Shown piece by piece: positions 1 through 9,289 of a stretch of 64,000 nucleotides of DNA. The notes beneath the pieces are model-generated. The model was given only the letters and a program-made list of their open reading frames with translations. It had not been told where the DNA came from and searched no databases. The translations under genes were made by a program, and so were the position numbers. Source of the DNA: Azospirillum sp. TSH64. Its GTDB lineage: Bacteria; Pseudomonadota; Alphaproteobacteria; Azospirillales; Azospirillaceae. The stretch spans positions 1,495,876 through 1,559,875 of the forward strand of contig NZ_LGQW01000015.1 of the NCBI RefSeq assembly GCF_003116035.1, written 5' to 3'. Each line of letters starts with the position of its first letter. The first letter of the stretch is position 1.

Positions 1-2313
1 TGCCTGAGCCTGGGCTGCCGTCTCCGCCCGCCGGCCGGCGACGCGGGCAAGCTGCCGGCGCAGGTCGTCGATGGAGAAGGGCTTGGCGATCATCGCCACG
101 TCGGGGCCGAAGCCGGCAGGCGTGCCGACGGCATGGGCGGCAAAGCCGGAGGCCAGCAGAACCGGCAGGCCCGGGCGCATGCGGGCGGTGTGCCGGGCCA
201 GTTCCGTCCCGTCCATGCCCGGCGGCATGACGACGTCGCTGAGCAGCAGATCGAGCTTCTCCGGCCCGTCCAGTACCACCAGCGCTTCGTTGGCGTTGGT
301 CGCCGCGATCACCCGATGGCCCCAGCCGCGCAGCAGCCCGGAGACCATGTCGCGCACGGTCGGGTCGTCGTCCACCAGCAGGATCGACAGCGGTCCGGCC
401 GGCGGCGGGGAAAGCGCAGGCGGCAAGGGCTGGGCCGCAGGCTGTGCGGGGACGGCGGGGGCGATGGCTGGGCGGGTGATGGCCGGGCTGCCGGCGGCGG
501 CCGGCCGGGCCGGCGGTGCCGCTGTCCTGCCCGAAGCCTCCGCCGGCAACAGGCGGTTCGCCGGCAGCCGCACCGTCACCGTGGTGCCGACGCCCAGCGT
601 GCTGCGCAGCGCCAGCGTGCCGCCATGCAGCTCGACCAGCCGCTTGGTCAGCGGCAGGCCCAGCCCGGCGCCCTCCACCCCGCGGTGGTCGGCGCTCTCG
701 ACACGGGCGAAGGGTTCCAGCACGCGATCCAGATCCTCGGCCGGGATGCCCAGCCCGGTGTCGGTGATGCGGATCACCGGCGTGCCGTCCTCCAGCAGGG
801 CGGACAGGGTCACCGATCCGCCGGACGGCGTGTATTTCACCCCGTTGGCGATCAGGTTCAACAGGATCTGGCGGATGCGGCGGTCGTCTCCGCGCAAGGC
901 ACTCACCGCCGGCGCCACCACCGCCGACAGCAGCACGCCGGCGCGCTCCGCCCGCGGGGTCAACATGCGGACGGCGAAATCCGCCGCGTCCTCCAGGTCG
1001 CAGTGCCCCTCCTCGAGGGTCAGCGCCCCGGCTTCCGCCCGCGCATGGTCGAGGATCTCGTTGATCAGCTCCAGCACATGCTGGCCGCTGTCGCGGACAT
1101 TGGCGGCATATTGCCGGTAGGATGGGGTGCCGACCGGCCCCTCCGCCTCGCGGGCGATCAGGTCGGCGAAGCCGATGACGGCGTTCAGCGGCGTGCGCAG
1201 CTCGTGGCTCAGCCCGGCCAGGAACTCGCCCTTGGCCCGGTTGGCGGCCTCGGCGGCCTGCCGGGCGCTCTCCGCCATGTCGCGGGCCTGGTTCAGCGCG
1301 GCGGCGAGCCGGGCGCTCTCGTCGCGTTCGGCGCTGGTCCGCTCCACCGCGTTCCGCGCCTCGGCCAAGGCGACCTGCGCCTTGCGCTCGCGGTCGAGAT
1401 AGCGCATTCCCCAGGCCAGCATCCCGAGGACCGCCAGCAGGCCGACCAGGGTCTCCACCACCGTGTGCAGGGTGCGGGTGCGCCACACGGCCATCGCCTC
1501 GTCCCGGTCGATGCCGGCCAGCACCACCAAGCCATAGTCGCGCACGGTCCGGTAGGCGGCGATGCGCAGAACCCCGTCCAGCGGTGACAGCGACAGGTAC
1601 TGCCCCTCCGGCGCCTCGCGCAGCCGGGACTGGAACAGCGGCGCTGCGGCGACCGTGCGTCCGGCCGAGGCTTCGGGCTCCGGGCGGCGGGCGACCACCT
1701 CGCCGTTCGGCCGGTAGACGGCGATCAGCGGATCGAACTCGAAACCCGGAATGCTGTAGAAGTCGGTCAGGTGGTTCACCCGGATCGATACGGATGCCAC
1801 CCCGACGAAACGCCCCTCGTCATCATGCAGCGGGCGGGAAACCGGAAAGACCAGCGGATAGGCCCCGGTGCGGACCGGCTGCGCCGCGCCGATGTGCAGG
1901 CGCGTCCCGCCGCGCAGGGCCTCCAGACCGGTCCGGTCGGCAAAATCGGCGATGCGGTTGGGGAAGCTGGCCGATTCGAGCACGGCGCGGCCGTCGGCGT
2001 CGTAAATCCAGATGGCATCGGCGCCCTCGACCTGGGCGGCATATTCGCGCAGACGGGCCCAATGCTTCAGGTCGCGCAGCTTCTCCAGGCCGCGGGCCTC
2101 CGCCACCATGGCCGCCGCCTGGTCGAGCGCCACGTCCGCCGTCCGCACCGTGCGGCGGACATGGTCGTCGACCAGCCGGGCCATGTCCTGCACCAGGGCG
2201 AAGCGGCGCTGCTGGGTGTCCTGGTAATCGTAATAGACCCTGTGGGCCGCGTTGCCCGCCAATGCGGCCAGCACGACGACCACCACCAGCGCGCCCCGTA
2301 GGAAGCGTCCCAC
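1..2313 (-). CDS. Hybrid sensor histidine kinase with periplasmic Cache-like domain (3' end outside window)
   Basis: Membrane histidine kinase that should autophosphorylate and pass phosphate to its own receiver domain. The reading frame starts at a GTG (2313) with AGGGGG just upstream. A first membrane segment is followed by a periplasmic PDC/Cache-like sensor (about residues 30-280), a second membrane segment near 290 and a short coiled linker. HisKA follows, with SHELRTPLN holding the phospho-His near residue 367, then HATPase_c with DTGIGIP and GAGLGLPL. An Ala/Pro-rich linker leads to a receiver domain (about 637-757) with LLVDDDP, the phospho-acceptor Asp in LLLSDVVMP, and a late Lys in AKPF. 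The frame is open to base 1, so the C-terminus lies outside. The ligand is unknown. It is divergent from the TerB-like gene. Confidence 0.9.
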   Translation of the reverse strand, partial: MGRFLRGALVVVVVLAALAGNAAHRVYYDYQDTQQRRFALVQDMARLVDDHVRRTVRTADVALDQAAAMVAEARGLEKLRDLKHWARLREYAAQVEGADAIWIYDADGRAVLESASFPNRIADFADRTGLEALRGGTRLHIGAAQPVRTGAYPLVFPVSRPLHDDEGRFVGVASVSIRVNHLTDFYSIPGFEFDPLIAVYRPNGEVVARRPEPEASAGRTVAAAPLFQSRLREAPEGQYLSLSPLDGVLRIAAYRTVRDYGLVVLAGIDRDEAMAVWRTRTLHTVVETLVGLLAVLGMLAWGMRYLDRERKAQVALAEARNAVERTSAERDESARLAAALNQARDMAESARQAAEAANRAKGEFLAGLSHELRTPLNAVIGFADLIAREAEGPVGTPSYRQYAANVRDSGQHVLELINEILDHARAEAGALTLEEGHCDLEDAADFAVRMLTPRAERAGVLLSAVVAPAVSALRGDDRRIRQILLNLIANGVKYTPSGGSVTLSALLEDGTPVIRITDTGLGIPAEDLDRVLEPFARVESADHRGVEGAGLGLPLTKRLVELHGGTLALRSTLGVGTTVTVRLPANRLLPAEASGRTAAPPARPAAAGSPAITRPAIAPAVPAQPAAQPLPPALSPPPAGPLSILLVDDDPTVRDMVSGLLRGWGHRVIAATNANEALVVLDGPEKLDLLLSDVVMPPGMDGTELARHTARMRPGLPVLLASGFAAHAVGTPAGFGPDVAMIAKPFSIDDLRRQLARVAGRRAETAAQAQA

Positions 2314-2573
2314 AAATCCCCCTTTTGTGTGCCGATGCGCGATGCGGCCCGCCCGAAACTTCACATCCAAACTATCACGAAACCGGGGGAGCGGCTGTGC
2401 TATTCGAGCGGGAGGGGGCTTGGGGTTTGCCCCGATGGCCGGACAGTTTCAGGGGGCTTGCGGGACCGGAAACGCCCGCCTCATTCAAAAAAAATCGCGC
2501 CGCCCCTCCTCTTGCGCGGCCTGTCCCATGGGCCCAAATGGGCGGGCGTCTGAACCATTGGGGAGGTCGAACG

Positions 2574-2999
2574 ATGGGTCTGTTCGATATGTTCAAGGGC
2601 AACGCGCCGCTGGAGATGAATCCGCGCCGTGCGCTGGTGGTGTCGCTGGTCTACTGCATGGGGTCGGATGGCGAGATCGACCCGGAGGAGGTCGGCCATC
2701 TGGTTTCCGTCCTCGGCCGCCGCGCCTCGCGGGAGGAGCTGGACGGCTGCCTCAAATATGCGCGCAGCACCCCGCCGGACAGCTTCCTGGCCGAAGTCGC
2801 GCCGAAGCTGAACCAGCAGCAGCGGCTGTGCATCCTCTTGAACATGATCGACAGCGCCATGGCCGACGGCGAGGCGGAGCAGGGCGAGCGCGACCTGATC
2901 ATCCGCTTCCAGCAGGCATTCGGCTTCGACGACGCCACGTTGCGCCCCTATTTCGAGGCACTGACCGCGAAGAACGCCCGGTTCGTGCTGGATGCCTGA
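2574..2999 (+). CDS. TerB-like (tellurite resistance TerB fold) protein
   Basis: Protein of 141 residues. The ATG at 2574 has GGGGAGG about eight bases upstream, which decides the start within a much longer open frame. The body is all-helical and carries two acidic motifs, SDGEIDPEE near residue 30 and ADGEAEQGE near residue 105. Their spacing resembles the two metal-binding acidic loops of the TerB/DjlA-N fold, and the length fits a single TerB domain. No tellurite genes lie nearby, so a role in tellurite resistance should not be inferred. It ends facing lysA, with a hairpin between them. The function is unknown beyond the fold assignment. Confidence 0.8.
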   Translation: MGLFDMFKGNAPLEMNPRRALVVSLVYCMGSDGEIDPEEVGHLVSVLGRRASREELDGCLKYARSTPPDSFLAEVAPKLNQQQRLCILLNMIDSAMADGEAEQGERDLIIRFQQAFGFDDATLRPYFEALTAKNARFVLDA

Positions 3000-3007
3000 C
3001 GGGGACC

Positions 3008-3032
3008 GCCCCCTCTCCGATGTGGAGGGGGC
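3008..3032. terminator. Hairpin between convergent terB-like gene and lysA
   Basis: GCCCCCTC (3008-3015) pairs perfectly with GAGGGGGC (3025-3032) across a nine-base loop, immediately after the stop at 2999. There is only a weak T run on the plus strand and none on the minus strand, so termination strength is uncertain. Confidence 0.5.
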
Positions 3033-3060
3033 GCCAGTCCTTTACAGCCAGTCCCTTACA
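3033..3060. repeat. Two tandem 14-bp copies overlapping the lysA stop codon
   Basis: gccagtcctttaca (3033-3046) and gccagtcccttaca (3047-3060) are adjacent near-identical copies. The following gccaatc at 3061 is the matching 3' coding end of lysA. It looks like a small duplication of the gene's terminal codons. Confidence 0.6.
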
Positions 3061-4351
3061 GCCAATCGGGCACCCGCTCGGCCGCCAGCATCTCCTCCAC
3101 CGTCGGGCGGGGGCGGATGACGGAGAAGCGGTCGCCGTTGACCAGAACCTCCGGCACCAGCGGCCGGGTGTTGTAGGTCGAGGCCATCACCGCGCCATAG
3201 GCGCCGGCCGACAGGAAGGCGACGAGGTCGTCGTCGGCCAGCGGCGGCAGCGGGCGCTGAACGGCGAAGGTGTCGCCGCTCTCGCACACCGGGCCGACCA
3301 CGTCGTAGGGCTCGGCAGCTGCGTCGGCAGCGGGTTCCGCGACGGGCACGATGCCGTGATAAGCGTCGTACAGCGACGGGCGGATCAGGTCGTTCATCGC
3401 CGCGTCGACGATGGCGAAGCGGCGGTGCAGCCCCTGCTTCACATAGATGACGCGGCTGACCAGGATGCCGGCATTGCCGACCAGCGAGCGGCCCGGCTCC
3501 AGCGTGATCCGGCAGCCGAGATTGCCGGTGATCGAGCGCACCATCGCGGCATAGTCGGCCAGATCGGGCGGCGCCTCGTTCTTGTAGGTGATGCCGAGCC
3601 CGCCGCCGAGATCCAGGCGCTGGATGTCGTGGCCGTCCTCGCGCAGCTGGTGCAGCAGCGCCGCAACCCGCTCGTAGGCCGCCCGGAAGGGGGCGAGGTC
3701 GGTCAGCTGCGAGCCGATATGGACGGCGATGGCGACCGGCTTGATGCCCGGCAGGGCCGCCGCGCGGCGGTAGATCTCACGCGCGTGGTCGTAGTCGATG
3801 CCGAACTTGTTCTCTTTCTTGCCGGTGGCGATCTTGGCGTGGGTCTTGGCGTCGACGTCCGGGTTGACGCGGAAGGCGATGGGAGCCTCCACGCCCATGG
3901 ACGAGGCGATCTGGCTCAGCGCCTCCAGCTCCGGCACCGATTCCACGTTGATCTGGTGGATGCCGGCCTCAAGGGCGGCGCGCAGGTCGTCGCGGGTCTT
4001 GCCGACGCCGGAGAAGACGATGCGCTCGGGCGGGATGCCGCCGGCCAGCGCGCGCTTCATCTCGCCGACCGACACCACGTCGCCGCCGGCCCCCAGCTTC
4101 GCCAGCGTGCGGATGACGGCGAGGTTGGAGTTGGCCTTCAGCGCATAGCAGACGCCGGCATCCTGGCCGGCGAAGGCGCCGGCATAGGCGTTGTAGTGCG
4201 ACTCCAGCGCCGCGGTGGAATAGAGGTAGAAGGGTGTGCCCACCTCCCGCGCCACATCCTCCAGCGACACGGATTCGGCGTGCAGAACGCCGTTGCGGTA
4301 GGCGAAGACGCTCATGGGCGAGCCGTTCGGGGCACCGGTGCGGGCGGTCAT
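3056..4351 (-). CDS. lysA: Diaminopimelate decarboxylase
   Basis: Catalyses the last step of lysine synthesis, meso-diaminopimelate to L-lysine plus CO2, with PLP in the cytosol. At 431 residues it has the usual family length. The PLP lysine lies in CYALKAN near residue 67, the barrel glycine-rich phosphate site in GGGLG, and the C-terminal CESGDTF supplies the active-site Cys from the partner subunit. The ATG at 4351 overlaps the lptM stop as ATGA, which argues for translational coupling. An internal ATG thirteen codons later (MSVFAYRNG) is an alternative start. It is the last gene of argH-lptM-lysA. Confidence 0.96.
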   Translation of the reverse strand: MTARTGAPNGSPMSVFAYRNGVLHAESVSLEDVAREVGTPFYLYSTAALESHYNAYAGAFAGQDAGVCYALKANSNLAVIRTLAKLGAGGDVVSVGEMKRALAGGIPPERIVFSGVGKTRDDLRAALEAGIHQINVESVPELEALSQIASSMGVEAPIAFRVNPDVDAKTHAKIATGKKENKFGIDYDHAREIYRRAAALPGIKPVAIAVHIGSQLTDLAPFRAAYERVAALLHQLREDGHDIQRLDLGGGLGITYKNEAPPDLADYAAMVRSITGNLGCRITLEPGRSLVGNAGILVSRVIYVKQGLHRRFAIVDAAMNDLIRPSLYDAYHGIVPVAEPAADAAAEPYDVVGPVCESGDTFAVQRPLPPLADDDLVAFLSAGAYGAVMASTYNTRPLVPEVLVNGDRFSVIRPRPTVEEMLAAERVPDWL

Positions 4352-4554
4352 GGGAACTGGACTCCGGAACCGGCCGGCTTACCGGGCTTCGGGTCCAGCG
4401 AGGGGTTGGGATAGGTGCGGGGGAAGGGATCGACCTGCCCTTCGGGAACCGGGCTGTCGACAGCCTTCGGCTTCTTGCCGCAGCCGGCCAGCGCCAGGGC
4501 GCCGGCCAGGGCGAGGACGGTCAGGGAGACGGAGCGGGGAAGACGGCTGTTCAC
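4348..4554 (-). CDS. lptM: Small LptM/YifL-type lipoprotein
   Basis: A 68-residue lipoprotein. The signal peptide has a basic start, a Leu/Ala-rich core and the lipobox LALAGC, followed by GKKPKAV and a Pro-rich tail. This is the LPAM_2 layout of YifL, now called LptM in E. coli, where it helps mature the LptD LPS translocon. It is too short and too closely overlapped to be seen easily. Its GTG start shares bases with the argH stop (GTGA at 4551-4554), and its TGA shares bases with the lysA ATG. The position between argH and lysA is the usual one in alphaproteobacteria. Function is by family analogy. Confidence 0.85.
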   Translation of the reverse strand: MNSRLPRSVSLTVLALAGALALAGCGKKPKAVDSPVPEGQVDPFPRTYPNPSLDPKPGKPAGSGVQFP

Positions 4555-5999
4555 AGGAAACGCTCCCGGGCGGCCTTCACCGCCTCCTGCACGCGGACGG
4601 GGGCCGGGCCGCCGAAGCTGGTGCGGCTGTTCAGCGACGCCTCGATGCTCAGCGCCGGATAGACGGCGTCGGTGATGCGCGGCTCGATGGCCTGGAGTTC
4701 GGCCAGCGTCAGGTCGGTCAGGCCGACGCGCCGGTCCTCCGCCGCCTTCACGGCGCGGCCGGTGACGTGGTGCGCCTCGCGGAAGGGCATGTCCAGCTCC
4801 CGCACCAGCCAGTCGGCGAGGTCGGTGGCGTTCAGGAAGCCGCGGTCGGCCGCCTCGCGCATCGCCGGCACGTTGGGCTGCATGTCGCGCACCATGCCTT
4901 CCATGGCGGCGATGCAGAGCGCCAGCGTGTCGTCGGCCTCGAACACCGGCTCCTTGTCTTCCTGCATGTCCTTGGAATAGGCCAGCGGCAGGCCCTTCAT
5001 GGCGATCAGCAGGCTGTTCAAACTGCCGATGACGCGCCCGGCCTTGGCGCGCACCAGCTCCGCCGCGTCGGGGTTCTTCTTCTGCGGCATGATCGACGAG
5101 CCGGTGGTGAAGGCGTCCGACAGCTTGATGAAGCGGAACTGCGCCGAGCACCAGATCACGATCTCCTCGGCGAAGCGCGACAGGTGCATGCCGCAGATCG
5201 ACGCCGCCGACAGATATTCCAGCGCGAAGTCGCGGTCGGACACCGCGTCCAGCGAATTGGCGGTCGGCCGGTTGAAGCCCAGCGCCTCCGCCGTCATGAA
5301 GCGGTCGATGGGGTAGGGCGTGCCGGCCAGCGCCGCCGAGCCGAGCGGGCATTCGTTCAGCCGGCAGCGGGCGTCGCGGAACCGGCTGCGGTCGCGCCCG
5401 AACATCTCGACATAGGCCAGCAGGTGATGGGCGAAGCTGATCGGCTGCGCCGCCTGGAGATGGGTGAAGCCCGGCATCACCGTGCCGGTGTGCTGCTCCG
5501 CCAGGTCGATCAGCGCGGTCTGCAGCGCGGTCAGGCCGGCGATGGTGCGGTCGATGGCGTCGCGCACCCACAGCTTGAAATCGGTCGCCACCTGGTCGTT
5601 GCGCGAGCGGCCGGTGTGCAGGCGCTTGGCCGGTTCGCCGATCAGTTCGGCCAGCCGGGCCTCCACATTCATGTGGATGTCCTCCAGCTCCACCTTGAAG
5701 GTGAAGCTGCCGGCGTCAATCTCTGCCTTTACGCGGTCGAGCCCGTCGATGATGGCGTCGGCGTCGGCCTGGGATATGATGCCCTGCTTGGCCAGCATCG
5801 CGGCATGGGCCTTCGACCCGGCGATGTCCTGGTCGGCGAGCCGCTTGTCGAAGCCGATGGAGGCGTTGATCTTCTCCATGATGGCGGCGGGACCGCGGGC
5901 GAATCGCCCGCCCCACATCTGGCTGGCGGCGGGTGCGGCAGAGCCGGTGGAGGCGCCGGTCGGGGCGGCGGAAGTCGGCGTGGTCTGATCGGCGCTCAT
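4551..5999 (-). CDS. argH: Argininosuccinate lyase
   Basis: Splits argininosuccinate into arginine and fumarate, the final step of arginine synthesis. The fumarase/aspartase signature [11 protein letters not shown] is intact with its catalytic Ser loop, and MWGGRF marks the usual N-terminus. The ATG at 5999 gives 482 residues with an Ala/Thr/Pro-rich extension of about 27 residues before MWGGRF. No good ribosome site precedes it, so a start at the internal Met (5918) is possible. It is the first gene of a tightly overlapped argH-lptM-lysA operon, about 50 bases from the divergent tlpA-like gene, so the two share a promoter region. Confidence 0.95.
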   Translation of the reverse strand: MSADQTTPTSAAPTGASTGSAAPAASQMWGGRFARGPAAIMEKINASIGFDKRLADQDIAGSKAHAAMLAKQGIISQADADAIIDGLDRVKAEIDAGSFTFKVELEDIHMNVEARLAELIGEPAKRLHTGRSRNDQVATDFKLWVRDAIDRTIAGLTALQTALIDLAEQHTGTVMPGFTHLQAAQPISFAHHLLAYVEMFGRDRSRFRDARCRLNECPLGSAALAGTPYPIDRFMTAEALGFNRPTANSLDAVSDRDFALEYLSAASICGMHLSRFAEEIVIWCSAQFRFIKLSDAFTTGSSIMPQKKNPDAAELVRAKAGRVIGSLNSLLIAMKGLPLAYSKDMQEDKEPVFEADDTLALCIAAMEGMVRDMQPNVPAMREAADRGFLNATDLADWLVRELDMPFREAHHVTGRAVKAAEDRRVGLTDLTLAELQAIEPRITDAVYPALSIEASLNSRTSFGGPAPVRVQEAVKAARERFL

Positions 6000-6049
6000 G
6001 GGGACGGATACCGGGGCATTCGGGTGAAGGGGAGCGAGGAAGCGTGAGT

Positions 6050-6709
6050 ATGCGGACTTTGACGGCGGTCGCAACGGTTTGTGTGTGCATGGCCGGGGCC
6101 GGCCTGTGGTGGAGCGCCGGTGCGGCGCCTGCTGCGCCGGAGGTGGTGCGGCTGGGCGCGTCCGACGCGGTCACGCCCGCCGCCTCCACCGGCGCCGACA
6201 AGCTGGAGAAGTTCAAGGGGGCGGAGCCCAAGCCGATGCCGCCCTTGTCCTTCGTCGATGCCGAGGGGCGGCGGGTCGATCTGGCCGATTTCAAGGACCG
6301 GGTGATCCTGCTGAACCTGTGGGCGACCTGGTGCGGGCCGTGCGTGAAGGAGATGCCGTCGCTCGACCGGCTCCAGGCCCAGCTGGGCGGCGACGCCTTC
6401 CAGGTGGTGGCGCTGTCGCTGGACCGCGGCGGGCGGACGGCGGTCGAGCCCTTCTACAAGAAGACGGGGGTGGAGCATCTGACGGTGTTCCTCGATCCGG
6501 GTTCGGAGTCGATGAAGGCGCTGTCGCTGCGCGGGCTGCCCACCACCATCCTGGTCGATCCCGAGGGCCGTGAGCTTGGCCGCGTCGAAGGGGCGGTGGA
6601 GTGGGATTCGCCGGAGGTCGTCGCCTTCCTGCGCCAGTTCCTGGGCCGTGGCGGCGGCACTGGCGGCGGGCCGGCCCGCGACCATGGCGTGATGAAGACC
6701 CGAGGCTGA
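6050..6709 (+). CDS. TlpA-family periplasmic thioredoxin
   Basis: A 219-residue exported disulfide oxidoreductase. It begins with an uncleaved anchor or signal peptide (residues 1-25, ending near AGAAPA), followed by an AhpC/TlpA-type thioredoxin fold. The redox centre is [14 protein letters not shown] near residue 95, and the cis-Pro loop is GLPTTILVD. Such proteins reduce periplasmic cysteines, for example in cytochrome c or copper-site maturation; which applies here cannot be told. The ATG at 6050 sits nine bases after GAGGA, while an in-frame GTG at 6044 is only three bases away. It is divergent from argH. Confidence 0.88.
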   Translation: MRTLTAVATVCVCMAGAGLWWSAGAAPAAPEVVRLGASDAVTPAASTGADKLEKFKGAEPKPMPPLSFVDAEGRRVDLADFKDRVILLNLWATWCGPCVKEMPSLDRLQAQLGGDAFQVVALSLDRGGRTAVEPFYKKTGVEHLTVFLDPGSESMKALSLRGLPTTILVDPEGRELGRVEGAVEWDSPEVVAFLRQFLGRGGGTGGGPARDHGVMKTRG

Positions 6710-6768
6710 CGATGCGGCGGCCATGGGGTAGAGTGGGGAGATAACCTCCGCCTGTCCCGAGCCGCCCA

Positions 6769-7524
6769 ATGACGCAGTCCGCCTCTTCCGGTCCCAAGCG
6801 CTACACCATCGAGCCCGGCATCGTGATGATGTTGCAGGGCGAGCGCGCCGACCGGGCATGGCTGATCGAATCCGGAGAGCTGGAGGTGCTGCTGACCGCC
6901 GCGGACGGCAGCGTCCGGCGGCTGGGGGTGGTCGGCAAGGGGGCGGTGGTCGGCGAGATGGCGCTGATCGACGATGGCGAGCGCAGCGCCACCGTGCGGG
7001 CGCTGACCGAGGTGACGTGCGTCGAGGTGACGCGGGAGGTGTTCCGCGGCCTGCTGAAGCGCAGCCCGCCGCTGGCGTCCTACCTGTTGCAGAGCCTGAT
7101 CGCCGCCATCCGCCGCGACTATGGCCTGCCGCCGACCGAGCGGGTCGGCAATGCGGTGGATTTCCGCTCCACCAATTCGTTCCAGAAGGTGGCCGACCGC
7201 CGGATGATCCGCGAAGGGCACGTCTTCTTCAGCCCCAACGAGCCGCTGAACGCCGCCTATCTGATCCAGTCCGGCCGTGTCGCGTTCCGCCCCGGCCGGG
7301 GCACGCAGGACGAGGAGATCGCCAGCTTCGGGCCGGGCAGCCTGTTCGGCGAGATCTATCTGCTGACCGGCCGCAAGCCCGACGTCACCGCGGTGGCGGT
7401 GAGCGGCGGGGTTTGCGAGGTGATCGACAAGCGCAGCTTCGAGGATGCGGTGATGGCGATGCCGCCGATCCTGAAATCGCTGGCGCGGATTTACATCGCG
7501 CAGCTGACGAAGAAAGCGCAATAG
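6769..7524 (+). CDS. Protein with two tandem cyclic-nucleotide-binding (CNB) folds
   Basis: A 251-residue cytosolic protein made almost entirely of two CNB beta-rolls, about residues 10-115 and 140-245. The first has GAVVGEMALIDDGERSATV, close to the canonical phosphate-binding cassette with Arg. The second has GPGSLFGEIYLLTGRKPDVT, where the Arg-Ser/Thr-Ala motif is degenerate. No helix-turn-helix, kinase or other output domain is present. It may act by protein interaction or sense cyclic nucleotide for a partner. It starts about 60 bases after the TlpA-like gene and probably shares its transcript. Confidence 0.8.
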   Translation: MTQSASSGPKRYTIEPGIVMMLQGERADRAWLIESGELEVLLTAADGSVRRLGVVGKGAVVGEMALIDDGERSATVRALTEVTCVEVTREVFRGLLKRSPPLASYLLQSLIAAIRRDYGLPPTERVGNAVDFRSTNSFQKVADRRMIREGHVFFSPNEPLNAAYLIQSGRVAFRPGRGTQDEEIASFGPGSLFGEIYLLTGRKPDVTAVAVSGGVCEVIDKRSFEDAVMAMPPILKSLARIYIAQLTKKAQ

Positions 7525-7671
7525 CGGCAATTCCGTCGAGGACCGCTTTGCCGAGGTCCGGCACTGGACATCCGTCTCAGGTGGCGGACGTCGCCGGACA
7601 CATGATGCCGACCTCCGTGGAGTCTTACGGTGGCGGCAAGGCCCGATTGTGCGATGCGTGCAAAACCGGGA

Positions 7672-8616
7672 TCAGGAAGTCCAGACCGGTGGCGCACCGA
7701 TCACCGTACGGATGGCGCTGCTCACCACCCGGAATTTCGCGGAGGGTTGCGCCAAGGCGCGCAGCAGGTGGATGCCCGTATCCGACATATTCCAAGATTC
7801 GGCTCCGGATTTGGCCCCGGATTCGGCGTCGAGAGTCAGGCGCAGGAGAGCGCCGGCACGAACGTCGGCCCCGACGACCCAATCCGGCAGAAAAGCAATG
7901 CCGATTCCGGAGAGAGCCGCGCCCCGCATCGCCTCGAAGTCGTCGCAGCGGAAGACCACGCCGGCATCCTGCCGATGCCCTGCCGGATGGCCGAGCACGT
8001 CCGTCCAGCCGAGCAGATCGGCGCCATGCAGCTTGTCGATCAGCCGGTGACCGGCGAGCGAGGGGCGGTCGGCCGGCGTCCCGTTGCGCGACAGGTAGTC
8101 CGGCGAGGCGACGAGGAGCCTTTTCTGTCCGGCGAGACGGGTGGCGATGAGCGTGCTGTCCGCCAGCTCTCCGATGCGGATCACCGCGTCGAGACGTTCG
8201 AGGACCGGGTCTGCCAGCCGTTCGGTCAGATCGAGTTCGACGGTCAGCCGGGGATGGTCCTGCATCGCCGCCTCCACCGCCGGGATCACATAGCGCTTGC
8301 CGAAGGTGGGAAAGCAGGCGAGGCGGAAGACGCCGGTCACCGTTCCGTCGAAGGCGGCGATCTCCGCGTGGGTGTCGGCCAAATCGTCCAGAAGCCGTTG
8401 CGCGCGTTCTAAAAGCCGCTCACCGGCATCGGTCATCGCCAGGGCGCGGGTCGAGCGCACAAAGAGCGGGACGCCGACGCTGTGTTCCAGCGCGTCGATC
8501 TGGCGGGCGATGGCGGACGGCGTGAGGCCGCGCCGCCGCGCCGCGTTGGAGAAGCTGCCGCCCCTGACCACATCGACGAAGACCGTCAGATGCTCTGCGA
8601 AGCGCGGATCGATCAT
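7672..8616 (-). CDS. LysR-family transcriptional regulator
   Basis: A 314-residue LTTR. The winged helix-turn-helix lies at residues 1-60 (GGSFSNAARRRGLTPSAIAR), and a periplasmic-binding-like effector domain follows. The open frame extends 47 codons upstream, but MIDPRFAEHL at 8616 is the normal LTTR N-terminus. It lies about 120 bases from the divergent SRPBCC-like gene and the quinone oxidoreductase. That is the classic arrangement for an LTTR controlling its neighbours and itself. The effector is unknown; a quinone or electrophile is a guess from the target enzyme. Confidence 0.88.
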   Translation of the reverse strand: MIDPRFAEHLTVFVDVVRGGSFSNAARRRGLTPSAIARQIDALEHSVGVPLFVRSTRALAMTDAGERLLERAQRLLDDLADTHAEIAAFDGTVTGVFRLACFPTFGKRYVIPAVEAAMQDHPRLTVELDLTERLADPVLERLDAVIRIGELADSTLIATRLAGQKRLLVASPDYLSRNGTPADRPSLAGHRLIDKLHGADLLGWTDVLGHPAGHRQDAGVVFRCDDFEAMRGAALSGIGIAFLPDWVVGADVRAGALLRLTLDAESGAKSGAESWNMSDTGIHLLRALAQPSAKFRVVSSAIRTVIGAPPVWTS

Positions 8617-8737
8617 CTTTGCGTTCCGAGCAAAAAGGTTTCGATGTCTGGCTGCATTCTCGCCCCTGCGGAGGCTGCGTAAGGTCCATTCCAACAGCCG
8701 GGCGCCGGAGCCCGACTGAGGTGAAATGGAGAGTACA

Positions 8738-9289
8738 ATGAAAGTCCTGGATCGCATCCTGTCCCAATCCGCCTATTCGGCCGAAATCGACGTGCCGCTG
8801 GATCAGGTGGACATCGAGGAATGGCTGTTTTCACTGCCGGAGGCCGAATATCAGCGCTGCTGCGCACCCGACCATATCGCCGCCGGCATCACCACGACCG
8901 ACGACGGTCGCCGGATGTCGATCAATGTCGAGATGATCGGGACTGGGCTGGTGGTCCAGCATTACGTCGCCGAGGAAGCCGGCCCGGCCTATGTGCGGAT
9001 GAATTCGATCTCCGACGTCTTCACGGCGAATGGCCGCACGCAGGTCAATGTCGTCTGGGAATTGATGGCCGAAGCCATCGACAATGGCCGGACCCGCTAC
9101 ACCAACCGGGTGACCGCGCATCCCACGGATGTCTTCATGGAGTTTCTGGAGGCGCATCAACTGTCCTACGAAGCCGCCGCCGCCGCCCGTCAAGCCGCCG
9201 GTGGCGATCACAACCGGCGCGAGACGCCGCTTTTCGCGGCCAGCATTGCGCGGCGTGCAAAGGTGCGGGCGCTGGAGGGTGTGAAGTGA
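8738..9289 (+). CDS. Conserved hypothetical protein, possibly SRPBCC fold
   Basis: A 183-residue protein with no signal peptide or membrane segment. The ATG at 8738 follows GGAGAG with good spacing; an in-frame ATG at 8726 has worse spacing. Alternating beta strands and the internal run from SINVEMIG to TRYTNRVTAHPTD suggest a START/SRPBCC ligand-binding barrel, but I could not confirm it by alignment. Its stop overlaps the GTG start of the quinone oxidoreductase, so the two are translated together and are likely functionally linked. It could bind or sense the substrate. Confidence 0.7.
   Translation: MKVLDRILSQSAYSAEIDVPLDQVDIEEWLFSLPEAEYQRCCAPDHIAAGITTTDDGRRMSINVEMIGTGLVVQHYVAEEAGPAYVRMNSISDVFTANGRTQVNVVWELMAEAIDNGRTRYTNRVTAHPTDVFMEFLEAHQLSYEAAAAARQAAGGDHNRRETPLFAASIARRAKVRALEGVK

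Noticed and set aside
71..1587. Long plus-strand open frames over the left end
   Set aside because: They are antisense to the hybrid histidine kinase, whose motifs (SHELRTPLN, GAGLGLPL, LLLSDVV) read clearly on the minus strand.
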